Origin: CAISIP01 sp038247175
GTDB lineage: Bacteria > Pseudomonadota > Gammaproteobacteria > Burkholderiales > Burkholderiaceae_C
Assembly (NCBI GenBank): GCA_038247175.1
Contig: JBBRVD010000026.1
Location: 1-29,259, forward strand
Length of the DNA stretch: 29,259 nucleotides
Direction: 5' to 3'
Shown: one piece after another, positions 13,977-21,707 of the stretch
How positions within the stretch are numbered: position 1 is the first letter of the stretch
Layout: every line of letters begins with the position of its first letter
The notes under the pieces: model-generated
Seen by the model: the letters and a program-made list of their open reading frames with translations, nothing else
What the model was told of the DNA's origin: nothing
Database searches by the model: none
Translations under genes and position numbers: made by a program

Positions 13977-15803
13977 TCATGCGCTCTGGGCGGTTCTGAG
14001 TCGGATGTGCAGTTCGCGCAACTGCTTCTCATCGACCGCCGACGGTGCGTCGGTGAGCAGGCACTGGGCGCGCTGGGTCTTCGGAAACGCAATCACGTCG
14101 CGAATCGACTCGGCACCGGTCATCAAGGTCACGATGCGGTCCAGGCCGAACGCCAGGCCACCGTGGGGCGGCGCCCCGTACTGCAGCGCGTCGAGCAGAA
14201 AGCCGAACTTGATCTGCGCCTCCCCGGGTGAGATCTTGAGCGCGTCAAACACCTTTTGCTGCACGTCAGCGCGGTGGATACGGACCGAACCGCCACCCAT
14301 CTCCCAGCCATTGAGCACCATGTCATAGCCCTTGGAAATACACTTCTCAGGCTCCGACGCCATCCAGTCCTCGTGGCCATCCTTGGGTGCGGTGAAAGGA
14401 TGGTGGGTTGCGGTGTAGCGCTGCGCCTCCTCATCGAACTCAAACATCGGGAAGTCGACCACCCAGAGCGGGCGCCAGCCGGTCTCGAACAGTCCGTTCT
14501 GACGGCCGAACTCACTGTGACCGATCTTCAACCGCAACGCACCGATGGCGTCGTTGGCTACCTTGGCCTTGTCGGCGCCAAAGAAGATCAGGTCACCGTC
14601 CTGCGCACCGGTGCGGGCAAGGACTTGCGCCAGCGCCTTGTCGTGCAGATTCTTGACGATCGGGCTCTGCAGGCCGGGCCAGCGGGCCGAAGCCTCACCA
14701 GGGCCAGCGGCAGCGTCGTTGACCTTGATGTAGGCCAGGCCCTTGGCACCGTAGATCTTGACGAATTCGGCATAGGCGTCGATGTCGCCGCGGCTCAGGC
14801 CGGTGCCCTCGCGGGCACCGCCAGGAACACGCAAGCCGACCACGCGGCCACCCTTGGCCGTCGACGCGCTGGCAAACACCTTGAAGTCCACGTCGGCCAT
14901 CACGTCGGTCAGTTCGGTGAACTCCATCTTGACGCGCAGGTCCGGCTTGTCCGAGCCGAAGCGGTGCATTGCGTCGGCATAGGTCATCACGGGAAACTCT
15001 CCCAGGTCGACGTCCATGGCGTTCTTGAACACCGACTTGATCATGGCCTGAGTCAGGTCACGGATCTCCTGCTCCTCCAGGAAGGAGGTCTCGATGTCAA
15101 TCTGCGTGAATTCGGGCTGCCGGTCGGCGCGCAGGTCCTCGTCACGGAAGCACTTGGTGATCTGGTAGTAGCGGTCATAACCGGCCACCATCAGCAGCTG
15201 CTTGAACAACTGCGGCGATTGCGGCAGAGCAAAGAAGTAACCGTCGTGCACGCGACTCGGCACCAGATAGTCGCGAGCGCCTTCGGGGGTGGACCTGGTC
15301 AGCATCGGGGTCTCGATGTCGATGAAGCCCTGGGCATCGAGGAACTTGCGCACCTCCATCGACACCCGGTAACGCAGCATCAGGTTGTGCTGCATGTAGG
15401 GACGGCGCAGGTCGAGCACCCGATGCGTCAGACGCGTGGTCTCGCTCAGGTTGTCGTCGTCGAGCTGGAACGGCGGTGTCACCGACGGGTTGAGCACGAC
15501 CAGTTCGTGGCACAACACCTCGATCTTGCCGCTGCGCAGGTTGTCATTGATGGTACCCGTCGGTCGCTCGCGCACCAGGCCACGGACCTGCACGCAGAAC
15601 TCGTTGCGCAGGCCCTCGGCCAGCGCGAACATCTCGGCGCGATCGGGGTCACACACCACCTGAACATAACCTTCGCGATCGCGGAGGTCGACGAAGATCA
15701 CACCGCCGTGGTCACGGCGTCGATTGACCCAGCCGCACAGGCTGACCGCCTCCCCCAGCAGGGCTTCGGTCACGAGACCGCAATAGTGGGAACGCATTGT
15801 CAT
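13977..15803 (-). CDS. aspS: Aspartyl-tRNA synthetase
   Basis: Charges tRNA with aspartate; class II synthetase of the long bacterial type. The 608-residue product has an N-terminal OB-fold with LCGWVNRRRDHGGVIFVDLRDREG. Motif 2 is in KCFRDEDLRADRQPEFTQID and motif 3 in GGLAFGLDRIV near the C-terminus. The bacterial GAD insertion lies at about 290-410. The His in RRRDHGG and the Gly-containing loop after RERPTGT are as I recall for non-discriminating AspRS, which also charges tRNA-Asn for later amidation by GatCAB. That is an inference. An ATG two codons downstream is an alternative start. It belongs to the long minus-strand run, between DUF502 and nudB. Confidence 0.97.
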   Translation of the reverse strand: MTMRSHYCGLVTEALLGEAVSLCGWVNRRRDHGGVIFVDLRDREGYVQVVCDPDRAEMFALAEGLRNEFCVQVRGLVRERPTGTINDNLRSGKIEVLCHELVVLNPSVTPPFQLDDDNLSETTRLTHRVLDLRRPYMQHNLMLRYRVSMEVRKFLDAQGFIDIETPMLTRSTPEGARDYLVPSRVHDGYFFALPQSPQLFKQLLMVAGYDRYYQITKCFRDEDLRADRQPEFTQIDIETSFLEEQEIRDLTQAMIKSVFKNAMDVDLGEFPVMTYADAMHRFGSDKPDLRVKMEFTELTDVMADVDFKVFASASTAKGGRVVGLRVPGGAREGTGLSRGDIDAYAEFVKIYGAKGLAYIKVNDAAAGPGEASARWPGLQSPIVKNLHDKALAQVLARTGAQDGDLIFFGADKAKVANDAIGALRLKIGHSEFGRQNGLFETGWRPLWVVDFPMFEFDEEAQRYTATHHPFTAPKDGHEDWMASEPEKCISKGYDMVLNGWEMGGGSVRIHRADVQQKVFDALKISPGEAQIKFGFLLDALQYGAPPHGGLAFGLDRIVTLMTGAESIRDVIAFPKTQRAQCLLTDAPSAVDEKQLRELHIRLRTAQSA

Positions 15804-15821
15804 GGCTTGGAACTTTCGATC

Positions 15822-15838
15822 GCCGGCACGATGCCGGC
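15822..15838 (-). terminator. Strong short hairpin between DUF502 and aspS
   Basis: GCCGGCA (15822-15828) and TGCCGGC (15832-15838) form a seven-base-pair GC-rich stem with loop CGA. It lies six bases after the DUF502 stop on the minus strand and about 20 bases before the aspS start. Without a T-tract it may be a partial terminator that sets relative expression within the run. Confidence 0.4.
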
Positions 15839-15843
15839 ACAGA

Positions 15844-16497
15844 CTAGGGATTCAGCAGTTTGACCCGTTTCGGCGCGATGCCGGGCGCCACGGAACCCAT
15901 GGAGATCACATAGGTGAGTGCTTCGTCCACACTCATGGATAGCTCAATCACGTCCGAGCGGGGCAGCATCAGGAAAAAACCACTGGTTGGATTGGGCGTG
16001 GTCGGAATGTAGACGCTGACGAAATCGGGGCCGAGATGCTGCGCGGCCTCGCCCTGCGGCTCGCCGGTCTGGAACGCGATGGTCCACACGCCTGCCCGCG
16101 GATACTGGATCAGCAACGCCGTGCGGAAGGCCTTGGCATCACTGGAGAACAAGGTATGCGACACCTTCTTGACGCTGTTGTAGATCGACTTGATGACCGG
16201 AATGTTGGCAAACAAACGGTCCCATTGCCGAACCCACCAGCGGCCGGCGACGTTCGAGACCAGCGCACCGGTGAACAGCAGGGTCAGGAACACCAGGATC
16301 ACGCCCAGCCCAGGCACGGCGCGCAGGCGATCGAACATCGGATAAGGACCGGGCTCGGGCAGCAACGCCTCCACGCCCGACAACAGACCGCCAAAGATGC
16401 CATCGAGCAGACCCACCAGCCACAACATCACCCAGACGGTGATCGCCAGCGGCAACCAGACCAGCAGCCCGGTGATGAGGTATTTGCGAAGTGGCAT
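15844..16497 (-). CDS. DUF502 family inner-membrane protein
   Basis: A 217-residue membrane protein of unknown function. The ATG at 16497 gives MPLRKYLITGLLVWLPLAITVWV. There is a first membrane helix at about 8-30 and a second at about 70-90 (LGVILVFLTLLFTGALVSNVA). A conserved soluble region follows with IPVIKSIYNSVKKVSHTLFS, and then FVSVYIPTTPNPTSGFFLMLP. This arrangement matches DUF502 (COG2928) proteins, often encoded between fmdB and aspS in betaproteobacteria, as here. It begins 22 bp after the fmdB stop, so they are probably co-transcribed. A longer upstream frame overlaps fmdB and is low-complexity shadow. Confidence 0.88.
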   Translation of the reverse strand: MPLRKYLITGLLVWLPLAITVWVMLWLVGLLDGIFGGLLSGVEALLPEPGPYPMFDRLRAVPGLGVILVFLTLLFTGALVSNVAGRWWVRQWDRLFANIPVIKSIYNSVKKVSHTLFSSDAKAFRTALLIQYPRAGVWTIAFQTGEPQGEAAQHLGPDFVSVYIPTTPNPTSGFFLMLPRSDVIELSMSVDEALTYVISMGSVAPGIAPKRVKLLNP

Positions 16498-16519
16498 GGA
16501 AAAAAGGCCCAGCTGGCAA

Positions 16520-16933
16520 TCAGCTACCCGACCCCGTGCCGCTGGTCGGTGCCACCGTCTTTTTGGGCGCTGGTTCGGCGGCAGGCTTGGAATCGGTCTT
16601 GGTTTCAGACTTGGTTTCAGACTTGGTGTCAGGCTTGGATTCGGTCTTGGTTTCTGACGCGCCGGACGACTGGGTGTCCCCGCCGGCATCAGCCTTGCCG
16701 CCTGCGGCCTCGGACGACTTGTCGTCTGGTTTCGACTCCGCACCGCTATTGCCGCCACGGAAATCGGTCACGTACCAACCCGACCCCTTCAGCTGGAAAC
16801 CGGCTGCAGTGACCTGCTTGCGAAACGTCGCGGCGTTGCAGGAAGGGCAATCACTCAGCTGCGCGTCGGATATTTTTTGCAACACGTCCTTGGCAAACCC
16901 ACAGGAATCACATTTATAGGCGTAGATCGGCAT
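16520..16933 (-). CDS. FmdB family zinc-ribbon regulatory protein
   Basis: A small protein starting MPIYAYKCDSCGFAKDVLQ with a zinc ribbon built from CDSC and CPSC pairs in the first 35 residues, the defining feature of FmdB-type putative regulators. The start at 16933 gives 137 residues; upstream in-frame codons are not family-like. A conserved FQLKGSGWYVTDF motif follows. The C-terminal half is a low-complexity Ser/Thr/Lys/Glu/Asp-rich tail, part of which is encoded by six 12-bp repeats (16587-16658). The true function of the family is poorly known. A perfect TATAAT lies upstream at 16979-16974, so this gene may head a transcription unit with DUF502 and aspS. Confidence 0.88.
   Translation of the reverse strand: MPIYAYKCDSCGFAKDVLQKISDAQLSDCPSCNAATFRKQVTAAGFQLKGSGWYVTDFRGGNSGAESKPDDKSSEAAGGKADAGGDTQSSGASETKTESKPDTKSETKSETKTDSKPAAEPAPKKTVAPTSGTGSGS
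16587..16658 (-). repeat. Six degenerate 12-bp tandem repeats inside the fmdB gene
   Basis: Six contiguous 12-base units, each starting TTGG on the plus strand, fill 16587-16658 exactly. Two are identical (TTGGTTTCAGAC at 16599 and 16611). In protein they give four-residue units ETKT, ESKP, DTKS, ETKS, ETKT and DSKP. The multiple-of-three period keeps the frame, so copy number can change without breaking the gene. Confidence 0.85.
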
Positions 16934-16973
16934 GCTGATAGGGCTCTGGATTGGGAGATTGCAAAAACCTTCC

Positions 16974-16979
16974 ATTATA
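16974..16979 (-). promoter_or_regulatory. Consensus -10 element upstream of fmdB
   Basis: On the minus strand TATAAT is a perfect sigma-70 -10 hexamer, about 40 bp before the fmdB ATG. No good -35 match stands 16-18 bp upstream. If real, it would start a transcript covering fmdB, DUF502 and probably aspS and beyond, separately from ubiB. Confidence 0.45.
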
Positions 16980-17017
16980 GGCTTCGCCCAGACGTAGCCG
17001 CTTGCCGCCAACCGGCA

Positions 17018-18583
17018 TCAGAACAGCCGGATACGCACGATCACCTGCATGACGACCAGGCCCAGCGCGAAGCCGATACCGCCATACACCAGGCCCTGCA
17101 GCAACCGGTTGGTACGCTTTTGCTCGGCCAGCAGTTCGCGCACCTCGCGCCGCAGATCGGCCGGCTTCTGACGCAGATAAGCGTCAAGCAACCGAGGCAA
17201 TCCGGGCAGCAGCTTCGCATAGCGAGGCGCTTCTTCCTTGAGTTGCTCCAGCAGTTTTTGCGGTCCGACCTGCTCGATCATCCACTTCTCCAGGAAGGGC
17301 TTGGCGCTGTTCCACAGATCCAGCTCCGGATCGAGGTCGCGCCCCAGGCCTTCGATGTTGAGAAGCGTCTTTTGCAGCAGCACCAGCTGCGGCTGGATCT
17401 CGACATGGAAGCGGCGCGAGGTCTGGAATAGCCGCATCAGCACCATGCCCAGCGAAATTTCCTTGAGCGGACGGTCGAAATAGGGTTCGCACACCGTGCG
17501 CACCGCCGCCTCGAGTTCGTCGACCCGGGTACCGGCCGGCACCCAACCCGACTCGATGTGCAGCTCAGCCACCCGCTTGTAGTCGCGCTGGAAAAACGCA
17601 GTGAAGTTCTGCGCCAGGTATTCCTTGTCGAATGCGGTCAAGGTACCAACGATCCCGAAATCGAGCGAAATGTAACGCCCGAAGGTGTCTGGCTCGACGC
17701 TGACCTGGATGTTGCCAGGATGCATGTCGGCATGGAAAAAGCCGTCGCGGAATACCTGGGTAAAGAACAGTGTCACGCCATCGCGCGCAAGCTTGGGAAT
17801 ATCCACGCCGGCCGCGCGCAGCCGATCCACCTGGCTGATCGGTATGCCGCGCATGCGCTCCATGACGATCACCTCTGGGCTGCAGTAGTCCCAGTACATC
17901 TCCGGGATCAGGACCAGGTCCAGACCGGCCATGTTGCGGCGCAGCTGTGCACCACACGCCGCTTCGCGCACCAGATCGAGCTCGTCATGCAGGTACTTGT
18001 CGAATTCGGCCACCACTTCGCGCGGCTTCAGGCGCCGGCCATCGCTCGACAACCCGCCAACCCAGGACGCCATGGTGCGCATCAGGCCGAGGTCTTTCTC
18101 GATTGCGGGCAGCATGCCTGGGCGCAGTACCTTGACCGCCACATCGCGCTGCTTGCCGTGTTTGTCGATCAGGACGGCGAAATGAACCTGGGCGATGGAG
18201 GCACTGGCCACCGGTTCGCGTTCGAACGACGCGAAGATCTGGCCCAGCGGCTTGCGAAACGCGCGCTCTATGGATCGGATCGCGATATCCGAGCTAAAAG
18301 GTGGAACCTGGTCCTGCAGCCGCGCCAGTTCGTCAGCGATATCGACTGGCATCAGGTCGCGCCGGGTCGACAACACCTGCCCGAACTTGACGAAGATCGG
18401 GCCCAGGCGTTCGAGCGCCTGGCGCAGGCGCACGCCGCGCGGCGCATCCAGCCGCCGTCCGACCGACAAGATACGCGCCACCATCCGCAACCACGGCTTC
18501 TGGAAGCTATTCAGCAGCAGTTCGTCGAGACCGTATCGCAGCACCACCCAGATGATGAATACGCCGCGAAACAGACGCGTCAT
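17018..18583 (-). CDS. ubiB: Ubiquinone biosynthesis atypical kinase/ATPase UbiB
   Basis: UbiB is an ADCK-like protein-kinase-fold ATPase required for aerobic ubiquinone synthesis. It is thought to help extract or present membrane-bound intermediates. The 521-residue product has the family's KxGQ motif at Lys66-Gln69 in FVKFGQVLSTRRDLMP, the Ala-rich loop ASASIAQVH at 126-134 and the ATP-binding Lys151. The catalytic segment HADMHPGNI is at 284-292 and DFG at 308-310. Two C-terminal membrane helices follow, near 492-515. Its start overlaps the ubiJ stop by four bases, the coupling expected for ubiJ-ubiB. Confidence 0.96.
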   Translation of the reverse strand: MTRLFRGVFIIWVVLRYGLDELLLNSFQKPWLRMVARILSVGRRLDAPRGVRLRQALERLGPIFVKFGQVLSTRRDLMPVDIADELARLQDQVPPFSSDIAIRSIERAFRKPLGQIFASFEREPVASASIAQVHFAVLIDKHGKQRDVAVKVLRPGMLPAIEKDLGLMRTMASWVGGLSSDGRRLKPREVVAEFDKYLHDELDLVREAACGAQLRRNMAGLDLVLIPEMYWDYCSPEVIVMERMRGIPISQVDRLRAAGVDIPKLARDGVTLFFTQVFRDGFFHADMHPGNIQVSVEPDTFGRYISLDFGIVGTLTAFDKEYLAQNFTAFFQRDYKRVAELHIESGWVPAGTRVDELEAAVRTVCEPYFDRPLKEISLGMVLMRLFQTSRRFHVEIQPQLVLLQKTLLNIEGLGRDLDPELDLWNSAKPFLEKWMIEQVGPQKLLEQLKEEAPRYAKLLPGLPRLLDAYLRQKPADLRREVRELLAEQKRTNRLLQGLVYGGIGFALGLVVMQVIVRIRLF

Positions 18584-19134
18584 GGCTGGGTACCACCGGA
18601 CTGCGGGGGTACGTTCGCGCTGCCCGCAAACTGCCGCAAGACCAGCGCCATGCGCCGGGCAACCTCGCCCAGCGCGTGGGCCGGCGCATCACCGATGATC
18701 CGTGCCAGGTCGTCCTCGAGATCCCAGCGCACATGATCGACCAGCCAGTTCACGTCGGCCGCCAGCTGCACGTCGCCCTCGATCCGGATCGCCGGCTTGT
18801 CGCCGCGCAGCAGGGACTGCGCAATGACGGCGGCCGATTCGTCGGTCGCCGTCAGGCTCAGGTCTGCTCGGGCGTCGGGCTGGGCCAGGTCGAGCAGACC
18901 CGCCGGCGTGACCAGCAACCGGATGAAGAAGGTCCGCCACTGCACCAGGATGACAGAGCCCTTCTGGCGCGCCATACGGGCGGTGGCGGCTGGCTCCTGC
19001 ATCAGCACATGGTTGAGCAACAACACGATGCGCCGCTGGGCCTCCTGCACCGCCCAGGGCGGCGGCGGGAACCGGCTCATCACCGTTTGCGCCAGGTTCT
19101 CGAACAAAAGAAAAGGGGACTGTGGTGTTGCCAT
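18580..19134 (-). CDS. ubiJ: Ubiquinone biosynthesis accessory factor UbiJ (SCP2 domain)
   Basis: UbiJ is a lipid-binding scaffold of the Ubi complex. The 184-residue product has an SCP2-like sterol-carrier fold over roughly residues 30-135, with LLLNHVLMQEPAATARMARQKGS, FFIRLLVTPAG and an IRIEGDVQLAADVNWL segment. The C-terminal helix runs through DHVRWDLEDDLARIIGD into ALGEVARRMALVLRQF, as in UbiJ. It lacks a signal peptide and should be cytoplasmic. It overlaps ubiB by four bases, and the Tim44-like gene and ubiE lie upstream on the same strand. Sequence identity in this family is low, so placement supports the call as much as sequence does. Confidence 0.88.
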   Translation of the reverse strand: MATPQSPFLLFENLAQTVMSRFPPPPWAVQEAQRRIVLLLNHVLMQEPAATARMARQKGSVILVQWRTFFIRLLVTPAGLLDLAQPDARADLSLTATDESAAVIAQSLLRGDKPAIRIEGDVQLAADVNWLVDHVRWDLEDDLARIIGDAPAHALGEVARRMALVLRQFAGSANVPPQSGGTQP

Positions 19135-19244
19135 GGTCCCCGATTATTCCCGCATTCACCCCGTTACCGAGAGACACGGCCTTATGCCAGACTGCGAACG
19201 AAACCCTGAGGAGCCAAACGCGTTCCAGCGAAAGACCGAGCGCG

Positions 19245-20222
19245 CTATTGCAAGGCCTGCACGCCTGCCACGAGCCAGCCGCTGGAACCCGACTTGGGCT
19301 TGGTCATATTCCACACTTCGCGAAATGGGCTTGGTCCGGCAGAGGGTTCCTCGCGGATCATGCCGGAGAACTCGACGCTGGCCATGTAGTCGGAGCCGAT
19401 ATCCTCGATGCCCAGTAGTTTGGCTTCGATCATGACCACGTCGGTGTGATTGACCGGCCCCCCGGTGTGCGCTTCGCGCTCGGCGAGCTGGGTGCGGATC
19501 TCGCTGAGCATCTCGTCGGTCATCATGGCGCGCAGCGACGAGATGTCGGACTGATCCCAGGCCGCCTGCAATGTGACGAAGTTGCCCTTGGCCGCCTTCA
19601 GGAATCCCTCGACGTCGAAACCGGCCGGGACACCCCAGGTCTGCGAACCCATCAGCGCCGACCCGATCATCGAACCGCCACTGCCGCCCGATACCGTCGC
19701 TTCGAACGGCATGGCGTTGCTGCGCTCCCATGGCCGTGCCGACGCATCGTTGCCGACATTCTCGGGACGATAAGGCTGTGGCTCCTGCACCGGCGCACCG
19801 CCCGCGGCACTTTGGAATGCGAACGGACTTGACGCCTGCCCCTGCTGCGCCGACTTGCGGCTGCGCATGATCCAGCCGATGACGGCCATGGCTGCGACTG
19901 CGAACAGGATGAACATCAGCACCTGCCCAAATTCCTCGCCAAAACCGAGGCTGTGGGCGAGCCAGGCCAGCCCCAGGCCGGCGGCCATGCCGCCAAGCAT
20001 CGCACCCAAGGGCCGCTTGGGAGCGGCGGCCGCGGCACCCGCCGTGGCCGGTTTGGCCGCGGAATTGGTCACGTTCTGGGCCGGCGTCGCTGGCGCCTGG
20101 CGATTCGTCACGCTGTTCGACTGCTTGCCGAACGAACTGCCACCACCGAGCCGCTTTGCTTCTGCGCTCACGCCTGAAAACACCAACGCAACCCCCAGAA
20201 CCAGACTCCACAGTTTCATCAT
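19245..20222 (-). CDS. Tim44-like domain protein
   Basis: A 325-residue envelope protein. It has an N-terminal signal peptide (residues 1 to about 20, MKLWSLVLGVALVFSGVSAEA). A Gly/Ala/Pro-rich linker follows. Two hydrophobic segments at about 72-92 and 100-117 are next, then a conserved C-terminal Tim44-like domain beginning near GFDVEGFLKAAKGNFVTLQAAWD and including FSGMIREE and REVWNMTKP. This half resembles the lipid- or membrane-binding domain of mitochondrial Tim44; in bacteria the role is not settled. GGAGG at about 20231-20227 supports starts at 20222 or 20219. It lies between ubiE and ubiJ, a common betaproteobacterial position, but a ubiquinone role is not shown. Confidence 0.87.
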   Translation of the reverse strand: MMKLWSLVLGVALVFSGVSAEAKRLGGGSSFGKQSNSVTNRQAPATPAQNVTNSAAKPATAGAAAAAPKRPLGAMLGGMAAGLGLAWLAHSLGFGEEFGQVLMFILFAVAAMAVIGWIMRSRKSAQQGQASSPFAFQSAAGGAPVQEPQPYRPENVGNDASARPWERSNAMPFEATVSGGSGGSMIGSALMGSQTWGVPAGFDVEGFLKAAKGNFVTLQAAWDQSDISSLRAMMTDEMLSEIRTQLAEREAHTGGPVNHTDVVMIEAKLLGIEDIGSDYMASVEFSGMIREEPSAGPSPFREVWNMTKPKSGSSGWLVAGVQALQ

Positions 20223-20292
20223 ATTGCCTCCAAAATATCAAGAACGCCAATCGCCTTCATCGATTTCATGCCATCGCACCCGTGGTGGCGCC

Positions 20293-21024
20293 TTAGCACT
20301 TGATGCCCACATGCAAGGCGACCAAGCCGCCCGTCAGGTTGTGGTAATCCACATGGCCGAAACCGCAACCATGCATCATTTGTTTCAGCTCGTCCTGGCC
20401 CGGATGCATGCGGATCGACTCCGCCAGGTAACGATAACTGTCCGCATCGCCCGCCACCAGCTTGCCGAGTCTGGGCAGAATCTTGAATGAATACCAGTCG
20501 TACACCTTCTCCAGGGGCTTGGCTACACGGGAGAATTCGAGTACCAGCACCTTGCCGCCAGGCTTGAGGATGCGGTGCATCTCCCGCAGTGCGACATCCT
20601 TGTGCGTCATGTTGCGCAAGCCGAAGGCCACACTGACGAGGTCGAAACTGGTATCGGCGAACGGCAGTTGCTCCGCATCACATACGGCGCATTCAAGGGC
20701 GCTACCGGCATCGATCAGCCGGTCACGGCCGGTGCGCAGCATCGCCTCGTTGATATCCGACAAAACCACCTGCCCGTCAAGGCCGACTTTCTGCGCGAAG
20801 GCGTTGGCCAGATCACCGGTACCGCCAGCGATGTCCAGTACCTGCTGGCCCGGCTGCACATTGGCCACCATGACGGTATAAGCCTTCCAGGCCCGGTGCA
20901 GACCTCCCGACATGAGGTCGTTCATCAGGTCGTAACGGGAGGCGACCGAGTCGAAAACCCCACGCACGCGACGCGCCTTCTGCGCCTCGTCGACAGATTC
21001 AAAACCGAAGTGGGTTGAGCTCAT
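20293..21024 (-). CDS. ubiE: Demethylmenaquinone/ubiquinone C-methyltransferase UbiE
   Basis: SAM-dependent C-methylation of the quinone ring in ubiquinone (and, where present, menaquinone) synthesis. The 243-residue product begins MSSTHFGFESVDEAQKARRV. The UbiE signature around FDSVASRYDLMNDLMSGGLHRAWK comes next. SAM motif I is VLDIAGGTGDLA at 62-73, then the acidic loop LSDINEAML, and later FDLVSVAFGLRNMTHK and GGKVLVLEFSRV. The last residues IKC are typical. It opens the ubi part of the run, 70 bp upstream of the Tim44-like gene; no menaquinone genes are visible in the window. Confidence 0.96.
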   Translation of the reverse strand: MSSTHFGFESVDEAQKARRVRGVFDSVASRYDLMNDLMSGGLHRAWKAYTVMVANVQPGQQVLDIAGGTGDLANAFAQKVGLDGQVVLSDINEAMLRTGRDRLIDAGSALECAVCDAEQLPFADTSFDLVSVAFGLRNMTHKDVALREMHRILKPGGKVLVLEFSRVAKPLEKVYDWYSFKILPRLGKLVAGDADSYRYLAESIRMHPGQDELKQMMHGCGFGHVDYHNLTGGLVALHVGIKC

Positions 21025-21100
21025 GGGGGTTGATGCTAGTGCCTATCGTGGACAAACCCAGACAACCCCGCACGCGCATGGGAAATATGTCGCGTAATTG

Positions 21101-21126
21101 TTGAACGCACGGCCAACATGCGTCAA
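21101..21126 (-). terminator. Bulged hairpin at the end of the DUF971 gene
   Basis: TTGAACGCA (21101-21109) and TGCGTCAA (21119-21126) pair with one bulged base around a nine-base loop. It overlaps the DUF971 stop and lies before ubiE. With no T-run it is only a possible terminator. Confidence 0.25.
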
Positions 21127-21536
21127 TGGCTCGCGCAACCATGGCCTGACGCCACAATCATCGGGGCATCGCGGTCGACGCCGGCGGCGACAAGTCGCTC
21201 GGTGTACTGGGCCCACAAGCGGTCTTGCTGCGAACCGAGGAAATACAGGTAATCCCACGAGAAGATACCGGTATCGTGCCCATCCGAGAAGCGCGGCTGC
21301 ACCGCGTAATTGCCCACCGGATCCAGCGATTCCAGTTCCACCGCGCGCTTGCCCGTCTGCAGCACCTCCTGCCCCGGCCCATGACCCTGCACTTCGGCCG
21401 ACGGCGAATACACGCGCATCAGTTCAAACGGGATACGGTAATGCTCGCCGTCGGAAAAACGGATCTCGAGCACCCTGGACTGACCGTGCACCGTGATCGA
21501 TTCCGGCGTCGGCGTACCGGATTGCAAGCCTGCCAT
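21123..21536 (-). CDS. DUF971 family protein
   Basis: A 137-residue protein starting MAGLQSGTPTPESITVHGQSRVLEIRF; AAGGGT ahead of this ATG is a fair ribosome binding site, and upstream codons are not coding-like. The core has FSDGEHYRIPFELMRVYSPSAEVQGHGPGQ, then the GNYAVQPRFSDGHDTGIFSWDYLYFLG motif, which is the hallmark of DUF971 (also in gamma-butyrobetaine hydroxylase N-terminal-like proteins). The small domain is linked in some bacteria to Fe-S carrier functions, but no function is proven here. It lies 98 bp upstream of ubiE on the same strand. Confidence 0.88.
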   Translation of the reverse strand: MAGLQSGTPTPESITVHGQSRVLEIRFSDGEHYRIPFELMRVYSPSAEVQGHGPGQEVLQTGKRAVELESLDPVGNYAVQPRFSDGHDTGIFSWDYLYFLGSQQDRLWAQYTERLVAAGVDRDAPMIVASGHGCASH

Positions 21537-21707
21537 TGTGAGACCCTTCGAGTGTGGTGTGTTGCGGGCCGCTGACAAAACCGACGACCACCGCCCGCCG
21601 AAGGTATCACGCTTCGGAAAACGCACTGGCGCTCGGCAGGGTTGTCCGGTACCAGCACATGGTCGAACCCACTGGAATGCAGTGCCGCAAACGGGACGAC
21701 CTGCAGG

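Noticed and set aside
14256..15863. 535-codon open frame antisense to aspS
   Set aside because: It mirrors a long, highly conserved synthetase gene in GC-rich DNA, where stop-free antisense frames are common; its product has no recognisable domain.
16498..16758. 87-codon N-terminal extension of the DUF502 protein
   Set aside because: It overlaps fmdB and is Pro/Arg/Lys-rich shadow of the fmdB repeat tract; the ATG at 16497 gives the family's normal membrane-helix start.
17558..18736. 392-codon open frame antisense to ubiB
   Set aside because: Shadow of ubiB; it runs across the ubiB/ubiJ junction without respecting either gene.
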